Positions 9,049-17,858 of a stretch of 64,000 bases of DNA are shown piece by piece; within the stretch, counting starts at the first letter, position 1; each line of letters starts with the position of its first letter. The stretch comes from Pseudomonas sp. UBA5706 (GTDB taxonomy: Bacteria; Pseudomonadota; Gammaproteobacteria; Pseudomonadales; Pseudomonadaceae). A program made the translations under genes and the position numbers. The DNA lies in the NCBI RefSeq assembly GCF_002419965.1, contig NZ_DIHC01000011.1, positions 186,491 to 250,490 on the forward strand. Reading direction: 5' to 3'. The notes under the pieces were generated by a model. It did not search any database. It was not told where the DNA came from and saw nothing but the letters and a program-made list of their open reading frames with translations.

Positions 9049-9840
9049 ATGAATTATCAGCGTCTGTCAGCCATGGATCTGGCCGTCGCTGCCGCGCTTA
9101 TCCTGATCAATGGCGCGCTATCGCTGATCCTCAAGCTGGGGATGGGATTCCGGTTGCCATGGGCGTCGGTGCGCACCGTGGTCCAGCTGTAGGCCGTCGG
9201 CTACCTGTTGGGCCGGGTGTTTGCCTGCGCCCATTGGTATGTGGTGTTGCCGCTGATGTGTCTGATGACCCTGATCGCCGGGATCAGCGCAGCCGGTCAC
9301 GGCAGACGCACCTACACCGGGCAGTTGTTCGACAGCGTGGTATCGGTCTGGAGCGGCTCCTGGCTGGTGACGGCCATTGGTTTGTTCGTGATCCTACGCA
9401 TCCACCCTGGTACGAACCGCAGTACGCCATTCCGATTCTGGGGATGATCCTGGGCGATACGCTGACAGCCGTCTCGTTGGGTATCGAGCGCATGACCCAG
9501 GAACTGGTATCGGGTCGCAACACTGTCGAAATGATCCTGGCATGGGGAGGGACGCGCTGGGAGGCCGCTCAGGGAGCCGCGCGGCAGCCCGTTCGCGCCG
9601 GGATGATGCCGACCTTGAACCCGATGACGGTGGTCGGCATCGTCAGTCTGCCCGGCATGATGACGGGGCAGGTACTGGCAGGCGAAAACCCGATCGAGGC
9701 GGCGCGCTATCAGATGGTCATTTCTGATCGCGGCCGGTTCAGCGCTGGGCACGGTCGTCGCGGTACTGCTGACGTTCAGGCGGCTGTTCTCGGCCGATCA
9801 CCGCTTCATGCTTCATAGACTGGTGGCGCGCAGTGGATGA
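9049..9840 (+). pseudogene. fetB: fetB (YbbM/UPF0014) ABC permease, disrupted
   Basis: Remnant of a FetB-type membrane permease, which with the ATPase FetA exports iron in enterobacteria. Family segments survive in order: PWASVRTVVQL, AVGYLLGRVF, YAIPILGMILGDTLTA, GIVSLPGMMTG and LIAAGSALGTVVAVLLTFRR. Three lesions are visible: an in-frame TAG at 9190-9192 (codon 48), a one-base loss in the C run at 9405-9407, and a second frame change near 9717-9723 that restores the first frame to a TGA at 9838-9840. The repaired reading frame would be about 264 codons, the normal family length. No fetA ATPase gene is adjacent, so the system is lost here. Confidence 0.85.
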
Positions 9841-9979
9841 ACGCCCGAGCACATAACCCATCCAGGTTGCAGAGCAAGCAACTCCTTAGCGGCATTGATG
9901 AACCGTTAGGCCTGCTTATCAGCATCTGCCATTTGCCGCATAATGCGTCGGCCACTTTTCCACGATGAGATCGCCGACC

Positions 9980-10750
9980 ATGTCAGTCGTTCACCAGGCA
10001 GCGCAGGTGGGGTTTTCAACGCAAGCGGGTACCTATACCCAAGGACGACCGGATTATCCGGACGAACTGAACACCTGGCTGCGACACACGCTGGGCATCG
10101 ACGCCCAGTCGTCGGTGGTGGATTTGGGCGCTGGCACTGGCAAATTCACCCGATTACTCACGCCACTGACCGATCACCTGACGGCCATCGAACCGGTGGA
10201 GCCCATGCGACAGGAGTTCGCCAAGAATCTGCCCGGCACATCCATCATCCACGGCACGGCCCAATCCCTGCCCCTGGCCGATGCCAGCGTCGACGCGCTG
10301 GTGTGCGCCCAGGCATTTCACTGGTTTGCCAATGACGCCGCGCTGGCCGAAATCCATCGCGTGCTCAAGCCCGGCGCGCGTTTGGGTCTGATCTGGAATG
10401 TGCGCGACGAAACAGTGGACTGGGTTGCCGAAATCACCCGGATCATCACGCCATATGAAGGCGACACCCCGCGCTTTCACACCGGCCACTGGCGTCAGCC
10501 GTTTACGGGACGCTACTTCACGCAGCCCGAACTGACCTGCTTTAACTACACGCACGCGGACAGCGCCGAAACCGTGATCATGAACCGCTTTCTGTCGGTG
10601 AGCTTCATCGCCGCGCTGCCGGAGGCCGACAAGGCCCTGATGACCGAACAGCTGCGTGAACTGATCAACACCCACCCTGCCCTGCGTGATCGCCAAACCA
10701 TCGAATTCCCGTATCAGACCCAGGCCTACCTGTGCCGTCGGCTGGATTGA
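9980..10750 (+). CDS. Class I SAM-dependent methyltransferase
   Basis: A 256-residue cytoplasmic methyltransferase of the UbiE/Methyltransf_11 type. The SAM-binding Gly-rich motif I is VVDLGAGTGKFT (about residue 43), followed by the acidic motif AIEPVEPMRQEF and the motif IV region DALVCAQAFHWF. The start at 9980 is preferred because GAGATCG precedes it at normal spacing; an ATG 15 bases upstream is also possible. The substrate is not recognisable; proteins like this are usually annotated only as small-molecule methyltransferases. A small cupin gene follows after 26 bases and may be cotranscribed. Confidence 0.85.
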   Translation: MSVVHQAAQVGFSTQAGTYTQGRPDYPDELNTWLRHTLGIDAQSSVVDLGAGTGKFTRLLTPLTDHLTAIEPVEPMRQEFAKNLPGTSIIHGTAQSLPLADASVDALVCAQAFHWFANDAALAEIHRVLKPGARLGLIWNVRDETVDWVAEITRIITPYEGDTPRFHTGHWRQPFTGRYFTQPELTCFNYTHADSAETVIMNRFLSVSFIAALPEADKALMTEQLRELINTHPALRDRQTIEFPYQTQAYLCRRLD

Positions 10751-10776
10751 CTGATTCATTGATTGAAGGTAAGCCC

Positions 10777-11088
10777 GTGAAGATCATCCGCAGTAAATCG
10801 TTCACCGGCGAGCGTGCCTGGGCGGCGCTGGACATCGCCAACATGAACGGCATCACTACACGGCTGCACTGGACCGACCAGCCTTACAAATGGCATGTGA
10901 ACGACGGCCAGGAAGTCTTCGCGGTACTCGATGGCCGCGTGGAAATGCACTTCAAGGTCGACGGTGTCGAGCAATCGACGATCCTGGAAACCGGCGATGT
11001 ATTCTACGCCTCTGTCGGCACCGCCCATGTGGCTCATCCATTGGGCGTGGCGCGAATTCTGGTGGTGGAGAGCGAAGGAAGCGTCTGA
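10777..11088 (+). CDS. Small single-domain cupin protein
   Basis: A 103-residue protein made of one cupin barrel. The two conserved motifs are visible around WHVNDGQEVFAVLDGRVEMH (first) and ETGDVFYASVGTAHVAHP (second), with His and Glu residues suited to a metal site. The GTG at 10777 is chosen because GAAGGT lies 6 bases upstream; the frame is open upstream, but it then overlaps the methyltransferase gene without a ribosome binding site. Proteins of this type bind or isomerise small ligands. The function is unknown. Confidence 0.8.
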   Translation: MKIIRSKSFTGERAWAALDIANMNGITTRLHWTDQPYKWHVNDGQEVFAVLDGRVEMHFKVDGVEQSTILETGDVFYASVGTAHVAHPLGVARILVVESEGSV

Positions 11089-11163
11089 TGGCACCGCAAG
11101 ACCGGGCGACGCCGCCGTCCGGTCGATCCTGTCGCGGTACGGCCTGCCGGTGCATGCGTACGG

Positions 11164-12018
11164 CTACATCCGAAAATACTGCTGCATTGCCCGGGCAAGC
11201 AGATCGACTGCTTGGTCCCCGTACGAAGACGGGCTGCGCAGGAACACCACCTCGTGTTCGGGCATGACCGGCAGCCCGTCCAGAATCTGCATGGACTCGG
11301 TAACCTTGCCGCGGTCGATCAGGCTGATCGCCAACCCCGCCTCTACGCACGCCTTGATCGCTTGGTTGGAGGGGCTTTCGAGCACAATCCGCGAGCGACG
11401 GCCAAGGGCCCTTAGCGACTCGTTCATGAGCTGGCGATAAGGGCACTGCGGGGCGTGTACCGCCAGTGGCAGAGGATCAAGCGATGCGAGACTGACATTG
11501 GCTGGCCCTACCCAGACCGGAGTGGTGGACACCAGTACCTGCGCGTCGTCACCTGAACAGCCTTTGCTCTGGGTGATCACGGCCGTTTGCAGCTTACCCC
11601 GCTGGACCTGCTCCCTAAGGGCATGGCTGGGCGCTGTCCTGAGTTCCAGAACGACATTCGGCCACGCCGCGGTAAAGGACGGCAGGATGTCCTTGATGAC
11701 ATGCCGGGCGTACTCGTCGGGCACGCCGAGGGTTATTCGGCCCGCCAGGTGCGTACCGTGCAGATCAGCCAGCGCCTGGTCGTGGGTGCGCAGCAACTCG
11801 GTGGTCGAGACCAGCAGGCGTTTGCCCAAAACGGTCAAGGACACCGACTGGTTATCGCGATTGAGCAGCCTTCCACCCGCTACCGCCTCCAGGCGCTGTA
11901 TGTGCACACTGACCGCCGCCGGGCTCTTGTGGAGTTGCTCGGCAGCGGCGCTGAATTTGCCGATACGCGCGACCGCATGAAAGGTGCGGACCAGGTCGAT
12001 ATCGAGAATGGAGGTCAT
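11164..12018 (-). CDS. LysR-family transcriptional regulator
   Basis: A 284-residue LysR regulator with an N-terminal helix-turn-helix (about residues 6-65; VRTFHAVARIGKFSAAAEQL, HKSPAAVSVHIQRLEAVAGG) and a C-terminal effector-binding domain. It diverges from a DMT exporter starting at 12093, with only 75 bases between them, so it most likely controls that exporter and itself. It converges with the small cupin gene on the left. The effector is unknown; family precedent suggests the exported compound. Confidence 0.9.
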   Translation of the reverse strand: MTSILDIDLVRTFHAVARIGKFSAAAEQLHKSPAAVSVHIQRLEAVAGGRLLNRDNQSVSLTVLGKRLLVSTTELLRTHDQALADLHGTHLAGRITLGVPDEYARHVIKDILPSFTAAWPNVVLELRTAPSHALREQVQRGKLQTAVITQSKGCSGDDAQVLVSTTPVWVGPANVSLASLDPLPLAVHAPQCPYRQLMNESLRALGRRSRIVLESPSNQAIKACVEAGLAISLIDRGKVTESMQILDGLPVMPEHEVVFLRSPSSYGDQAVDLLARAMQQYFRM

Positions 12019-12092
12019 GGTTTAGCCTTTTTAAACTATTACTGCACGATATTTTGATTTTCAAGATTACGCCGGTTTCGTAGCCTGTGCGA

Positions 12093-13112
12093 ATGAATCA
12101 GCCAAAATCGACCTCACCCCGCGCATCATCCCAGTCCACCAAGCATCCGATATTTGCGCTGCCGTTGCTTGAAGCCGCACTGGTGCTGACCTGGAGTTCG
12201 GGCTTCATCGGCGCACGCTTTTCCATTGATTACGCCCCGGCGCTGCTGGTGGTGTTCTGGCGCTGCGTGATGGTCAGCGTTGTGTTGTTCCCCTTCGTCG
12301 CCAGCCAGCTATGGCAAGCCCCCATCGGCGTATTGCTCAGAAATGCCGGAATCGGCCTGCTGGCCATGGCCGGTTATCTGGCGGGTGTAACCCAAGGCAT
12401 CGCGCTGGGCGTTCCGGCAGGGCTGGCGGCGTTGTTCGCCGATTTACTACCGCTGGGCATGGCGTTGCTGGCCGCTGTGGTGCTCGGTGAACGGCTGGTG
12501 CGTCAGGCCTGGGCAGGGCTGATCGTCGGCCTGATCGGAGTGGTCTGGGTGACGCACGGCGCCCTGGCCTGGGGCAATGCGCCGTTATGGGCTTACAGCC
12601 TGCCGCTGGCGGGCATGCTATCGCTCGCGGTGGCGACCCTCTGGCAAAAACGCGCCAGCGCTTCAAAGCCGCTGGGCCTGCTGCCGAACCTGTGGTTGCA
12701 ATGCTTCGTTTCCAGTTTCGCCTTTGCCGCCATCGAAGGCGTGCGTGGCGGTCTGGCGCCGATCCCGAGCACCGGCTTTGCCCTCAGCGTGTTGTGGACC
12801 GTGGGCCTTTCGACAATGGGCGGCTACGGGCTGTACTGGCTCTGCCTACGCCGTGCCAGCGCCACGCGCGTGGCCAGTGTGCTGTACCTGAGCCCACCCC
12901 TGACCATGCTGTGGGCATGGGCCATGTTCGATGAGCCGCTGTCCTGGCAAATGGCATCGGGAATGGCGATTTCAGCAATCGGAATCGGGCTGGTGGTGCG
13001 CGCCGAAGCACGGCAGGCCAAGCGCGATTCACCGCGGCCGGCGCAGGTGCTGCGCCCGGCCTGCGCACCTGACAGCAGCGACGCCGCCCGTAGCGTTGCG
13101 TCGGGCGAATAG
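12093..13112 (+). CDS. EamA/DMT-family transporter
   Basis: A 339-residue inner-membrane protein with about ten membrane segments and the duplicated EamA layout (TWSSGFIGARFSIDYAPALL near residue 33; SVLYLSPPLTMLWAWAMFDE near residue 255). Such proteins export amino acids, nucleosides or drugs. The ATG at 12093 is used; an in-frame GTG lies two codons upstream and neither has a clear ribosome binding site. The C-terminal 35 residues after the last membrane segment are Arg/Ala-rich and variable. It is divergent from a LysR regulator that probably controls it. Confidence 0.88.
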   Translation: MNQPKSTSPRASSQSTKHPIFALPLLEAALVLTWSSGFIGARFSIDYAPALLVVFWRCVMVSVVLFPFVASQLWQAPIGVLLRNAGIGLLAMAGYLAGVTQGIALGVPAGLAALFADLLPLGMALLAAVVLGERLVRQAWAGLIVGLIGVVWVTHGALAWGNAPLWAYSLPLAGMLSLAVATLWQKRASASKPLGLLPNLWLQCFVSSFAFAAIEGVRGGLAPIPSTGFALSVLWTVGLSTMGGYGLYWLCLRRASATRVASVLYLSPPLTMLWAWAMFDEPLSWQMASGMAISAIGIGLVVRAEARQAKRDSPRPAQVLRPACAPDSSDAARSVASGE

Positions 13113-13128
13113 CGCTGACGGCTGATCG

Positions 13129-14031
13129 TCATTTGGCTGCCTGATCATCCTGCCCCGGCACCAGCTCCAGGATCCGGTTGCGTCCGCCCTCGGCCAGCAG
13201 GTAGGTGCCGCGGTCAGTCGGCACGATGGACTGCGGCGCCTTGAGAAACGAAAGGATGGTCCTACGCTTGCCATCCGCTTCGATCAGCAGCAGGCGCGCA
13301 CGATGGGTGGCATCTTCGCTGATCCACAGGCCACGCTGGTCGCACATCAGGAACGTCGGCTGATTAAGATTGCTCAGCACCACCGGGTCGCGACCATCCT
13401 CGGTCAACTGATGCACCACGCCTTTTTCCTTCTCGGTGTAAAGCATGCGGCCATCGGTGCAGCGGGTGATGGACTCGGTTTCAGACAGCCCCTCACGCAA
13501 CACCGTCAGCTTGCCGTCACTCCAGTGGTAGCGCAGCAGCCGGCCATCGCCCTTGCGATCTTCGATGGCGTACAGGTCATCGCCCTCGTTCCACAGCCCC
13601 TGCACATCCGCCCCCTTGAACAGCGAGGTCACTTGCCCGTCCTTGAGGAAGCTGACCATCGCGCCTTCGATTTCCTGACTGAACACCCAGCCACCTCGCG
13701 CCGCTATCATGCCGTCAGGCTTGGACAGCCCCTGGACCACCGTCTCGCGTTTACCATCGGCCAGGATGCGCACGATGCTGCCTTTGCCATCGCGCAGTTC
13801 CTGACTGACCACCAACGAGCCATCACTGGCGGGCACCATCGATGCAGCTTTGGGCACATCCTCATGCAAGACCTGATACCGCCAACCTTCGTTGGCCTGC
13901 ACCGGATAAAAATTTTGCCAGGCAAAAAAGCCCGCCGTTGCGAGAAGCACCACCGCCGGCACGATCAGCATCAGCGTGTAGCGTCGCGTGGACGTTTGCG
14001 CGGGATAGGGCGTTTGCAGTGTTTTATTCAT
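13129..14031 (-). CDS. Membrane-anchored SMP-30/NHL-like beta-propeller protein
   Basis: A 300-residue protein with one N-terminal membrane segment (about residues 19-38; LMLIVPAVVLLATAGFFAW) and a periplasmic beta-propeller. It is built from repeated strands such as GLSKPDGMIAARGGWVF, GLSETESITRCTDGRMLYTE and NLNQPTFLMCDQRGLWISED. The spacing matches the SMP-30/gluconolactonase or NHL type. No complete set of metal ligands can be assigned by eye, so an enzymatic role is not claimed. It starts only three bases beyond the stop of the truncated mntP gene. Confidence 0.65.
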   Translation of the reverse strand: MNKTLQTPYPAQTSTRRYTLMLIVPAVVLLATAGFFAWQNFYPVQANEGWRYQVLHEDVPKAASMVPASDGSLVVSQELRDGKGSIVRILADGKRETVVQGLSKPDGMIAARGGWVFSQEIEGAMVSFLKDGQVTSLFKGADVQGLWNEGDDLYAIEDRKGDGRLLRYHWSDGKLTVLREGLSETESITRCTDGRMLYTEKEKGVVHQLTEDGRDPVVLSNLNQPTFLMCDQRGLWISEDATHRARLLLIEADGKRRTILSFLKAPQSIVPTDRGTYLLAEGGRNRILELVPGQDDQAAK

Positions 14032-14034
14032 GAA

Positions 14035-14397
14035 TCAGCCTACCGAAAGATGCTCATAGAAGAGGGTTTCGCCGACCATTATCAACACAATATCGCCAAC
14101 AATCTCGGCGCGTTTGCCCACGACCGGTCCCAACACCCGGCCAAGCATCACGCCGAGGATGACCATAACCGTGGTGGCAGCGCCGATGGCGGCGGCCGCC
14201 ACCAGGATGTTGACGCTGACGAACGCCGGACCGACGCCGAACGCCAACGTATCGATACTGGAAGCAAATGCAGTAACGGCAAGGATCAGGAAGGCGGGCT
14301 GGTCGGGCTTTTGCTCGGCCCCATCATCGTGCTTGAAGCCGTTGTGGATCTGCGCACGTTCGCCGTACAAGGCGGTAATCCATCGCCCGCCGCTCAC
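14035..14397 (-). pseudogene. mntP: mntP manganese exporter, 3' half only
   Basis: About 110 codons that match the C-terminal half of the Mn2+ efflux pump MntP. The recognisable parts are LAVTAFASSIDTLAFGVG (with the conserved membrane Asp), SVNILVAAAAIGAATTVMV, LGRVLGPVVGKRAEIVG and the ending LFYEHLS. Intact MntP has about 190 residues in two three-helix halves. Here the N-terminal half, with its own essential Asp, is missing. Similarity begins directly where the histidine kinase gene ends: the first GTG overlaps the kinase TGA. This looks like a recombination or deletion junction at about 14390-14400. The fragment is unlikely to transport. Confidence 0.8.
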
Positions 14398-15584
14398 TCG
14401 ACCCCGGCCGGAAAACGCGCAATGAAGCAGGTGCCCTGTTCATCTGATGAACTGACCGATAGCGTACCGCGATGGCCATTGACGATTTGCGCGGCAATAT
14501 ACAGCCCCAGGCCCAGGCCTTCTTCTCTGGAACTGGCTTCGGAGCGCTTGAAGGGCTGAAACAGCAAGGGCATCGACGCCTCGGGGATGCAAGGGCCCTG
14601 GTTAGTGACCGACACGACCAGGTCGCTGTCCTCCATACGAGTGCTGAGTTCGATGGGAAACTGCCGCGAACCGTGCTTGACGGCATTGCCCAGCAAGTTG
14701 GAGAGCAACTGGCCGATGCGCGCCGGATCGCAATAAACGCCGCAGGGGATGGCCATGCTCTGGTGGATCTTCACCTCGGGCTCAGAGGCACAGATTTCGG
14801 CCATCACCGAGGTGAAGACGCCCTGCAGGTCATCCACCACAGTGCGCCGCACCGGAATACCGCCCCCCAGCTTGCCACGGGCAAAATCCAGCACGTCCTC
14901 GATCAACGCTCCCATGCGCTGCGAACTTTTGCGAATGGCGCTGGCCAAGCCGCGTTGGCGCGTGTCCTCAAGCCGGGATTCGAGCAGATCGGCGCTCATG
15001 CGAATGGCGCTGAGCGGCGTTCGCAAATCATGACCCAGCACCGCGATGAACTGTTCTCGCAGACGCCCCACTTCCGTGGCGTCGGCCAGTTCGTGTTCGG
15101 ATTTTTCCAGGTTTTGCTGCATGTCCAGGTGCATCGCAATCAGCTGTGCGAACAGGGTCAGGGTCTTGAGTACGGCGTTTTCGTCGAAATGCGCAGGGAG
15201 GGTGTCGATGGCACATAAGGTGCCGAAAAACTCCCCATCGGCCTTGATGATCGGAATCGAGGCGTAGCTTTCCAGGTGATAGGTTCTGGTCGTGTGGTGT
15301 TGCGAGTAAAACGGGTGTTCACTGGCGTGAGTGAAAAGCACGGGCTGATGGCTCTGCCGGATCTCATGACAGATGGTCGATTCCAGCACCAGCTCGCCGC
15401 CGGGCTCGAGGCCGAAACTGATCGCATCATCGACAGCGCAGGCCACCCAGCGCCGATCGGTGACCCGAGCGATCGCCGCAAAACGCATGCCGGTCACATG
15501 CTTGACCATGCTCAGGATGACCGGCACGGCGTCGATCCTCGCCACGGAGGCGATATCGTGGGCAAGCGGAGATATGTCAGGCAT
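14394..15584 (-). CDS. GAF-domain sensor histidine kinase
   Basis: A soluble 396-residue histidine kinase. Residues about 20-165 form a GAF-type sensor with the phytochrome-kinase style of opening (HVTGMRFAAIARVTDRRW). A DHp helix pair follows with the phospho-acceptor His in LGHDLRTPLSAIR, then an HATPase domain with the N box (NLLGNAVKHG) and the G box (GLGLGLYIAAQIVNGH). The ATG at 15584 is preferred over an upstream ATG at 15776 because the extra 64 residues resemble no domain. No response regulator gene is adjacent, so it is an orphan kinase. The ligand is unknown. Confidence 0.85.
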   Translation of the reverse strand: MPDISPLAHDIASVARIDAVPVILSMVKHVTGMRFAAIARVTDRRWVACAVDDAISFGLEPGGELVLESTICHEIRQSHQPVLFTHASEHPFYSQHHTTRTYHLESYASIPIIKADGEFFGTLCAIDTLPAHFDENAVLKTLTLFAQLIAMHLDMQQNLEKSEHELADATEVGRLREQFIAVLGHDLRTPLSAIRMSADLLESRLEDTRQRGLASAIRKSSQRMGALIEDVLDFARGKLGGGIPVRRTVVDDLQGVFTSVMAEICASEPEVKIHQSMAIPCGVYCDPARIGQLLSNLLGNAVKHGSRQFPIELSTRMEDSDLVVSVTNQGPCIPEASMPLLFQPFKRSEASSREEGLGLGLYIAAQIVNGHRGTLSVSSSDEQGTCFIARFPAGVE

Positions 15585-15863
15585 ACGGTCGCCACGTAAA
15601 AAGATGGGATGCGACGTGTTCGTCACTGCCAGCGGGACTGCCAGCAGATCGATATTAACCCAACTGTGCCCCGACGCCATTGCCCAATCGGGCAAATCGC
15701 AACCTCCTTCGACCACATTACGCGGTACGGCGCCCGGCGCGATAAACGGGACTGCCGGTGCACGGCAGATCGCCAATCACGTCGAGCACTGCCCCGCATG
15801 CTGTTGGAGCCTGCGGGGCAGAACCACAAGCCGCGGGCGTTGCAACCGCGGTATTGTGCAGCC
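15585..15863. other. Intergenic region with hairpins
   Basis: About 280 bases without a convincing gene. A 10-bp stem (CTGCCCCGCA with TGCGGGGCAG) spans roughly 15788-15818 and a second GC-rich palindrome follows around 15830-15853 (CCGCGG repeats). Together with the truncated regulator next to it, this looks like a region rearranged by deletion. Confidence 0.5.
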
Positions 15864-16254
15864 TCAGCTCACCAGGCCTGGCGCCGGGCCCAGTTCCGCG
15901 CGCAGTTTGCTCAATGCGGCGTACGCCTTGTCACGGTAGGCCAGCAGCTCGGCGCGCGGCGATCACCGCCATGCGCTGCTTCTGTTCAGCCTCAAGGATC
16001 ACCCGATGATGATGGGACGGCTCGCTGGCCATCTGGCTGGCCAGACGCACTCCGCCGGGCACCGGGAACACCAGCCCCTCCTGCTCCAGTATTGCGATGT
16101 CGCGGCGCACGGTCATGTGCGAGCAATTGAAGATTTCGGTCAGCTGCATGACGCTCAAGGTTTGTTCGCGACGCAGCCTGCGAATGATCATCTCGCGACG
16201 CTGGGCCGGTTGGACCGGCGCGGCGTCAGGTGACGGGAGTTGATCGTCGGTCAT
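15864..16254 (-). pseudogene. DeoR-family regulator, truncated and joined to a foreign 3' tail
   Basis: The first ~100 codons encode a DeoR-type helix-turn-helix (QRREMIIRRLRREQTLSVMQ, then FNCSHMTVRRDIAILEQEGL) and the start of the linker to the sugar-phosphate sensing domain. After QKQRMAVIAAR the frame reaches a stop at 15931-15933, so the whole effector domain (about 150 residues) is missing. In a neighbouring frame the same strand continues as a plausible C-terminus (ELLAYRDKAYAALSKLR, then ELGPAPGLVS) to a TGA at 15864-15866. The simplest reading is a deletion fusing the 5' part of the regulator to the 3' end of another gene, with the junction near 15945-15955. Confidence 0.7.
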
Positions 16255-16383
16255 GGAGGCTCTTGCCGTGGAAATGGAACGCATAGATTAACGTACAACG
16301 CCTGGCCCTGTAGCCATCCGGCTATCCAGCGGCAGCGAGCATGTGGACGCCGCCGCCGTCACGCCGTGGTGGCGGTCCTGAAA

Positions 16384-17274
16384 CTACCACTGCAGCTTGA
16401 TCTGGCTCTCGAATACCCGTTCTTCCCCGGTTACCGGATCGACAAAACGCAACCCCTGCGCCAGCAGCTTCAAGGGTTTGTCGTAATCGTCCACGGCGTC
16501 CTTAATCACGTCCGGGTAAAACGGATCGTTGCAGATCCCCGCGCCCAAGGCCGTCATGTGCACCCGCAACTGATGCTTCTTGCCAGTCACCGGATACAAA
16601 CCGTAGCGCCACAGATCGCCGTTGCGCTCACACACTTCGATCCGGGTTTCGGTGTTGCTCTGCCCCTCCCCTTGCTGCATGCGAAAGAAAGGCTCGCCGT
16701 CCACCAGGCGACTTTTATGCACCCTGGGGAATTCAAGCTCAGGCAATGCGCCAGCGATGGCTTCATAGCGTTTATCGATCCGGCGCGTCGGGAACAATGC
16801 CTGATACGCCGAGCGACTGAGCTTGTGGGCGGAGAACAACACCAGGCCCGCGGTATGCCGATCGATGCGATGCAGCGGTACCAGGTCAGGGTTATCCAGG
16901 GTGCGGATCAGTCGGCGCAAAAGGGTCTGTTCCACATATTCCCCGGCAGGTGTGACAGGCAGAAAATGCGGTTTGTCGGCCACCACCAGATGCTCGTCGG
17001 CATAGAGAATCTGCTCCTGCACCGGGATCGGCGTCTCGTTGGGCACTTCGCGAAAATAATGAATGCGCAACCCCTCGCGATAGGCAAGATCCCTGGCGAT
17101 AGGCTGGCCTTGGGCGTCCAGCACTCGGCCTCGGGCAATCCGGTCAAGCCACTGCGCCCGGCTGATGGCGCTGAACCGTTCACACAGGCAATCAAGCACG
17201 GTGAGCCAAGGACCCGGTGGCAGGTAGAGCGTACTGGCTTGGCGGGCAGCAGGGATGAACGTGGATTCAGACAT
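16384..17274 (-). CDS. RluA-family RNA pseudouridine synthase
   Basis: A 296-residue RsuA/RluA-type pseudouridine synthase that isomerises uridines in rRNA or tRNA. The catalytic Asp is in LVPLHRIDRHTAGLVL, and KPHFLPVTPAG and YPVTGKKHQLRVHM are the other conserved motifs. An N-terminal extension of about 85 residues could include an S4-like RNA-binding part (ISRAQWLDRIARGRVLDAQG). The ATG at 17274 begins family-like sequence; an upstream ATG at 17439 adds a low-complexity stretch and was rejected. The target base cannot be told from sequence. Confidence 0.88.
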   Translation of the reverse strand: MSESTFIPAARQASTLYLPPGPWLTVLDCLCERFSAISRAQWLDRIARGRVLDAQGQPIARDLAYREGLRIHYFREVPNETPIPVQEQILYADEHLVVADKPHFLPVTPAGEYVEQTLLRRLIRTLDNPDLVPLHRIDRHTAGLVLFSAHKLSRSAYQALFPTRRIDKRYEAIAGALPELEFPRVHKSRLVDGEPFFRMQQGEGQSNTETRIEVCERNGDLWRYGLYPVTGKKHQLRVHMTALGAGICNDPFYPDVIKDAVDDYDKPLKLLAQGLRFVDPVTGEERVFESQIKLQW

Positions 17275-17858
17275 GGGCGACTCAGGACCGAAGGTGGCAG
17301 ATACGACAAGCCCGGCATTATCGCCCAGCCCCGGCGCGTTGCGCGAGCAGGGCCGTCGTCGCGTGTCTGGCCTCCAGCACAACTGATGAAGCCTCATGCG
17401 GCTGTGGTTCGGCTTGCCGACGGTAGCGATTTCGCGCACGCGACTGCGGCGATTCCTGCTCTCACAAAATGCGCAGCCTGTTATGAAGAGCTCTAGTCTG
17501 CGTCGCGATAGCCGCGCGCGACGTTTTGTCGCAGCGTGAAGCCATACCAGTTGTCAGACATCTACATAAGAGCGGTAGAAGCCGAAATTTATTTGTTCTA
17601 AAATGTTTCGAACTCGGCAAGCAGGCGCGAAACCGAATCGACATGCTTAAGGTAATGATCGAATTCGAAAACGCCTGCCGGACCTGGACTCATAAAAAGA
17701 AAGCCCGTCATCGACGGGCTTTTTTCGTTTTCAGCGTTTGTCCAGCGCCTCCAGGGCGCGAACGCCGGACTTGCAACGTCGGCACTGAAAACCCGAGACA
17801 CCCCGGTGTCCTGCACTGCCCACGACCGATTTCGTATTTCAACCTTGAGGTTATGCAC
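17275..17858. other. 584-base gap with an orphan terminator and possible small RNA
   Basis: No protein gene is supported. From about 17540 the sequence becomes A+T-richer and ends in the strong hairpin at 17701-17721. No rightward protein gene precedes that hairpin. Candidate A+T-rich promoter-like sequence lies near 17575-17610. A short non-coding RNA of 100-180 bases ending at the hairpin is the simplest explanation, but it matches no RNA family recognised by eye. Confidence 0.35.
17701..17727. terminator. Strong bidirectional rho-independent terminator
   Basis: A 9-bp perfect stem (AAGCCCGTC with GACGGGCTT, loop ATC) is followed by six T residues on the plus strand and preceded by an A-rich run that serves as a T run on the minus strand. 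It lies about 130 bases before a small rightward membrane-protein gene, so it ends a transcript that begins upstream of it. Confidence 0.8.

Noticed and set aside
9190..9192. Programmed readthrough or recoding of the TAG in fetB
   Set aside because: Two further frame changes in the same gene and loss of its partner make simple decay the better explanation.
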